This document shows, one piece after another, positions 61,851-64,000 of a stretch of DNA of 64,000 bases. The notes under the pieces were generated by a model. That model had not been told where the DNA came from. It saw only the letters and a program-made list of their open reading frames with translations, and did no database searches. The stretch comes from Luscinia megarhynchos (Eukaryota > Chordata > Aves > Passeriformes > Turdidae): NCBI GenBank assembly GCA_034336665.1, contig CM067592.1, positions 42,314,045-42,378,044 on the forward strand. The letters run 5' to 3'. Made by a program: the position numbers and the translations under genes. How positions within the stretch are numbered: position 1 is the first letter of the stretch; each line of letters begins with the position of its first letter.

Positions 61851-62018
61851 TGAAAGTTAAAAAAATAACATAATGAAAGAAAATCTCTTCAACAGAAACT
61901 GTGGCAGAAATAAACTGTTCCAAAATATTCCAAATACAATGCTTTCACCTGAATAAAAAAATAAAGACCAACAGGAAGACAAGAACAAGAAAACAATACA
62001 ATCATTAGCAAAGCGTAC

Positions 62019-62146
62019 CGTGAAGACTGTAGCTGCAATGGCATAGATCAAGAGAGCCTGAAGATTGTCTTTGGCTATTTGGGTCTCAAGAGCACCGGCA
62101 GATATTCTTTGTTTAGCATAGAGCCACCACAGGACACCTGTACCAC
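62019..62146 (-). CDS. SLC44A1: SLC44A1 exon ([13 protein letters not shown] region), first in window
   Basis: SLC44A1 encodes choline transporter-like protein 1, a multi-pass protein of the plasma and mitochondrial membranes that moves choline for phosphatidylcholine synthesis. This exon completes a Gly codon and reads 42 codons: [20 protein letters not shown], then [22 protein letters not shown]. The WWLYAKQR block and the following membrane helix match CTL1. The segment after KQR (ISAGALETQ) differs from mammals, as expected for a variable loop. Acceptor ACTAAAACATAG (a poor pyrimidine tract), donor ACG followed by GTACGC. The nine exons from here to 46825 join into 399 in-frame residues, about 60% of the protein. 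Earlier exons, including the first transmembrane helix and the large extracellular loop, are beyond 64000. Confidence 0.95.
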
Positions 62147-62402
62147 CTATGTTTTAGTGAGAAAACAAAAAGGATAGATTAATGATCCATTTTCTGTGTG
62201 ATAGATATTTCTAGTTCCAGAGCAATAAATCAGTTTTTTCCTTTTAAGTCTAGTCTGGTACTGAATAGTCAACCCAACAGAAACTTGAGAGGAGGGAGAA
62301 GTACCTAGTTCTCCTCTGTTACCCTAACAATGAATAGCACAGCTTCAACTAGACAAGTAATAAAAGAACAAAAGGAAGAATAAATAACTCTGTGGTAGGC
62401 TG

Positions 62403-62528
62403 TATGTATGAATGTATATGTGTGCATAATAATGCAGGGAGTAAGAATTTAGGAGGGGGAACAGAGATGGACCTTTGGATTAGGATGTAAAATAAAAAGA
62501 ACAACAAGGCAAGGAGTCTACCATTCCT
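62403..62528 (+). repeat. dispersed direct repeat, copy 2
   Basis: Same segment as 61370-61495: ATGTATATGTGTGCATAATA, AGGGAGTAAGAATTTAGGAG and CTTTGGATTAGGATGTAAAA. Confidence 0.85.
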
Positions 62529-62877
62529 ACGAACACTAACCAAAACAACAAGCATTAGCCTGATGCTGGAAACAGCACCTTAATCATATGTAGCTAAACG
62601 TGCTTCAGATAATGTCTTGGACACTGCAAAAAACATTAGTAAAATGCACAGGAGACAAATACAATGTGAGGTACTATCTTCTCACCCCTGTTATGTTCAT
62701 CCTAGCCTTATGGCCAGAAAAACATTCTCCTATTCTAGCTGCCTTTCCAAGGTAGAACTATTCTTGAACACAGGTCTCCAGCCATTCAGGGAGATAAACT
62801 CTCCTCTCTGGTTGTTTTCTCCTTTAGGTGTCCTTCTCTGTTCTGTACTAGTATTTCTGAATCAAATGCATAAGTTT

Positions 62878-62943
62878 AGTAGAGGGGTTGGACTAGACGA
62901 ATCTTTGTGGTCCCTTCCAACTTTACCCACTGATTCTGTAATC
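62878..62943 (+). mobile_element. CR1 LINE 3' tail
   Basis: GGGGTTGGACTAGACGAATC followed by TTTGTGGTCCCTTCCAACTT and CACTGATTCTGTAATCA is the standard CR1 3' terminus, in sense orientation on the + strand. Only about 65 bases are recognisable. Confidence 0.88.
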
Positions 62944-64000
62944 ACATCTTTTTGCTGAACATACTGTGTTCAGGTCTAAAATGAAGAAAGCTCTTTTGAC
63001 ATCTCCTAAACAAACAGTCGAGACAGAATAAGCATTATGTATCATAAAAGACAGTTTTTTATTCAAGGCCTGCAATGGATGAAACTTTCCAGAACGTAGT
63101 AACAGATGCCAGTAAGATAAGTCATTCAACTCTTTCACTCAACATGGTTGCTCAGCTTCTAAACAGAATATAAATTAAAAGAAAAAAAATCTCTATTTTC
63201 CCTTTTCCCTGGTCATAGATTGTGAGGCCATTTATCAGAAAACCAAAGTGATCCTGAAAAAATATAGATGGTTTGTTGATTTTTTCCATCCACTGCAGTC
63301 ATAAAGTCATAAAAATTGCAAGAATTAAATCACTAGTACTTCCTAATACAATTATTCTACTTTTTTCCTTCCCTACAGTCATGTGCCCAGACATTTTGGC
63401 TTAGCTACTCAGTAATAAGCATAGAAAACTTTAGTTTTATGAATTTAAAAGCTAATGTGATAAAATAAGGCTATTTTCACACAAGCTACATCATTTTGGA
63501 AGAAACAACCTTTAGTCATTTCCAAGATAGCATGGCTGGTTGCATTTCACACATGACTTAGGTCATGCAGGTCTTCCTGAATCATATGGAAATACAAGGA
63601 TTTTATTAGAATTGCTAGACAAGCACCTTTACTTCCTCTCTTCAAGAACAGGTTTAAAAGAGCTACTCACAAAATGGAAGGGCTGATGAACACATCTGAG
63701 CTGTAAATACATTCAGCTGCATAAGCAACAGTTGCTTTGATTTCGTCATGCACCAGCCATGGTGTGGGAGAGCCATCAGACACACCCAGGACTGCCTGCC
63801 TAGCTGACCTGTTTGGAAGGCGGGTTAAGAAGTAGGCACCATTTAGGGTTGTGCTACAAGTGCTGTGAGGAATCTCCTGCACTGACACGTGTGGCCTCTA
63901 GTGAGCTAGGCTTACATGAAGACTTCCTGCCAAGCAGGGTGTGCAAATATTCAAGGAGCAATGTACTCTCTGCAAGACATCTGCAATTACTATGGCGGCA

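Larger units (their letters stand above)
61006..62018 (-). other. SLC44A1: SLC44A1 intron with duplicated segments
   Basis: It holds one copy of a roughly 130-base segment repeated in the next intron (61370-61495) and a 46-base tandem duplication (61758-61850). Confidence 0.8.
62147..64000 (-). other. SLC44A1: SLC44A1 intron (partial)
   Basis: No further SLC44A1 exon was found up to the window end. It contains the second copy of the dispersed repeat and a CR1 tail. The 73-residue frame at 63667-63888 matches nothing in CTL1. Confidence 0.7.

Noticed and set aside
63667..63888. 73-residue minus-strand frame near the window end, considered as an upstream SLC44A1 exon
   Set aside because: It does not resemble the CTL1 sequence expected before the GTGVLWW exon and lacks a fitting phase-1 donor.
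1..64000. tRNA, rRNA, CRISPR arrays, operons, prophage and insertion sequences
   Set aside because: None was seen. The window is vertebrate genomic DNA, and a scan by eye for tRNA B-box-like motifs gave only imperfect hits such as the one near 6425.

Overview
This window is vertebrate nuclear DNA, almost certainly from a bird. The evidence is intron-containing genes with GT-AG boundaries, several CR1 LINE fragments of the type that dominates avian genomes, two pieces of an LTR family I recognise from bird genomes, and low overall repeat density. There are no bacterial or viral operons and no CRISPR array.

Only two protein-coding genes can be supported, both on the minus strand. At the left, positions 3681-4194 hold the first coding exon of SLC27A6 (fatty-acid transport protein 6). 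Its remaining exons lie beyond position 1. Upstream of it is a GC-rich promoter region (about 4190-5090) containing 17 pure CTG/CAG triplets and a GC-rich minisatellite. At the right, nine exons between 62146 and 46825 encode the last 399 or so residues of SLC44A1 (choline transporter-like protein 1, CTL1), ending in a tiny terminal exon with stop codon TGA at 46825-46827. The 5' exons of SLC44A1 lie beyond position 64000. All nine exons were spliced by hand. Frames, phases and consensus splice sites agree throughout, and the protein reads without interruption.

Between the genes lie about 36-42 kb of non-coding DNA, depending on where the SLC44A1 3'UTR ends. It holds a 23-copy ATATCC array (9790-9927), a long polypyrimidine tract (12861-12933), two GC-rich islands (about 14160-14490 and 23330-24290), a CR1 interrupted by an insert (20262-20999), a 35-copy GGGAT array with G-quadruplex potential (24293-24465), two CR1s facing tail to tail (25595-26975), and LTR pieces at 27551-27690 and 42592-43080. 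SLC44A1 introns carry further CR1 pieces, direct duplications and a possible degraded LTR.

The two genes do not form an operon. Both are solute carriers acting at membranes on lipid precursors (choline and long-chain fatty acid), but their adjacency is probably positional. In human they are on different chromosomes (5q23 and 9q31), and both human regions correspond to parts of the avian Z chromosome. A Z-linked origin is therefore a reasonable inference. I found no new biological system. The most interesting items are the repeat structures around the SLC27A6 promoter, the direct repeats flanking an SLC44A1 exon, the interrupted CR1, and the unexplained CpG-rich element near 23.3-24.3 kb.
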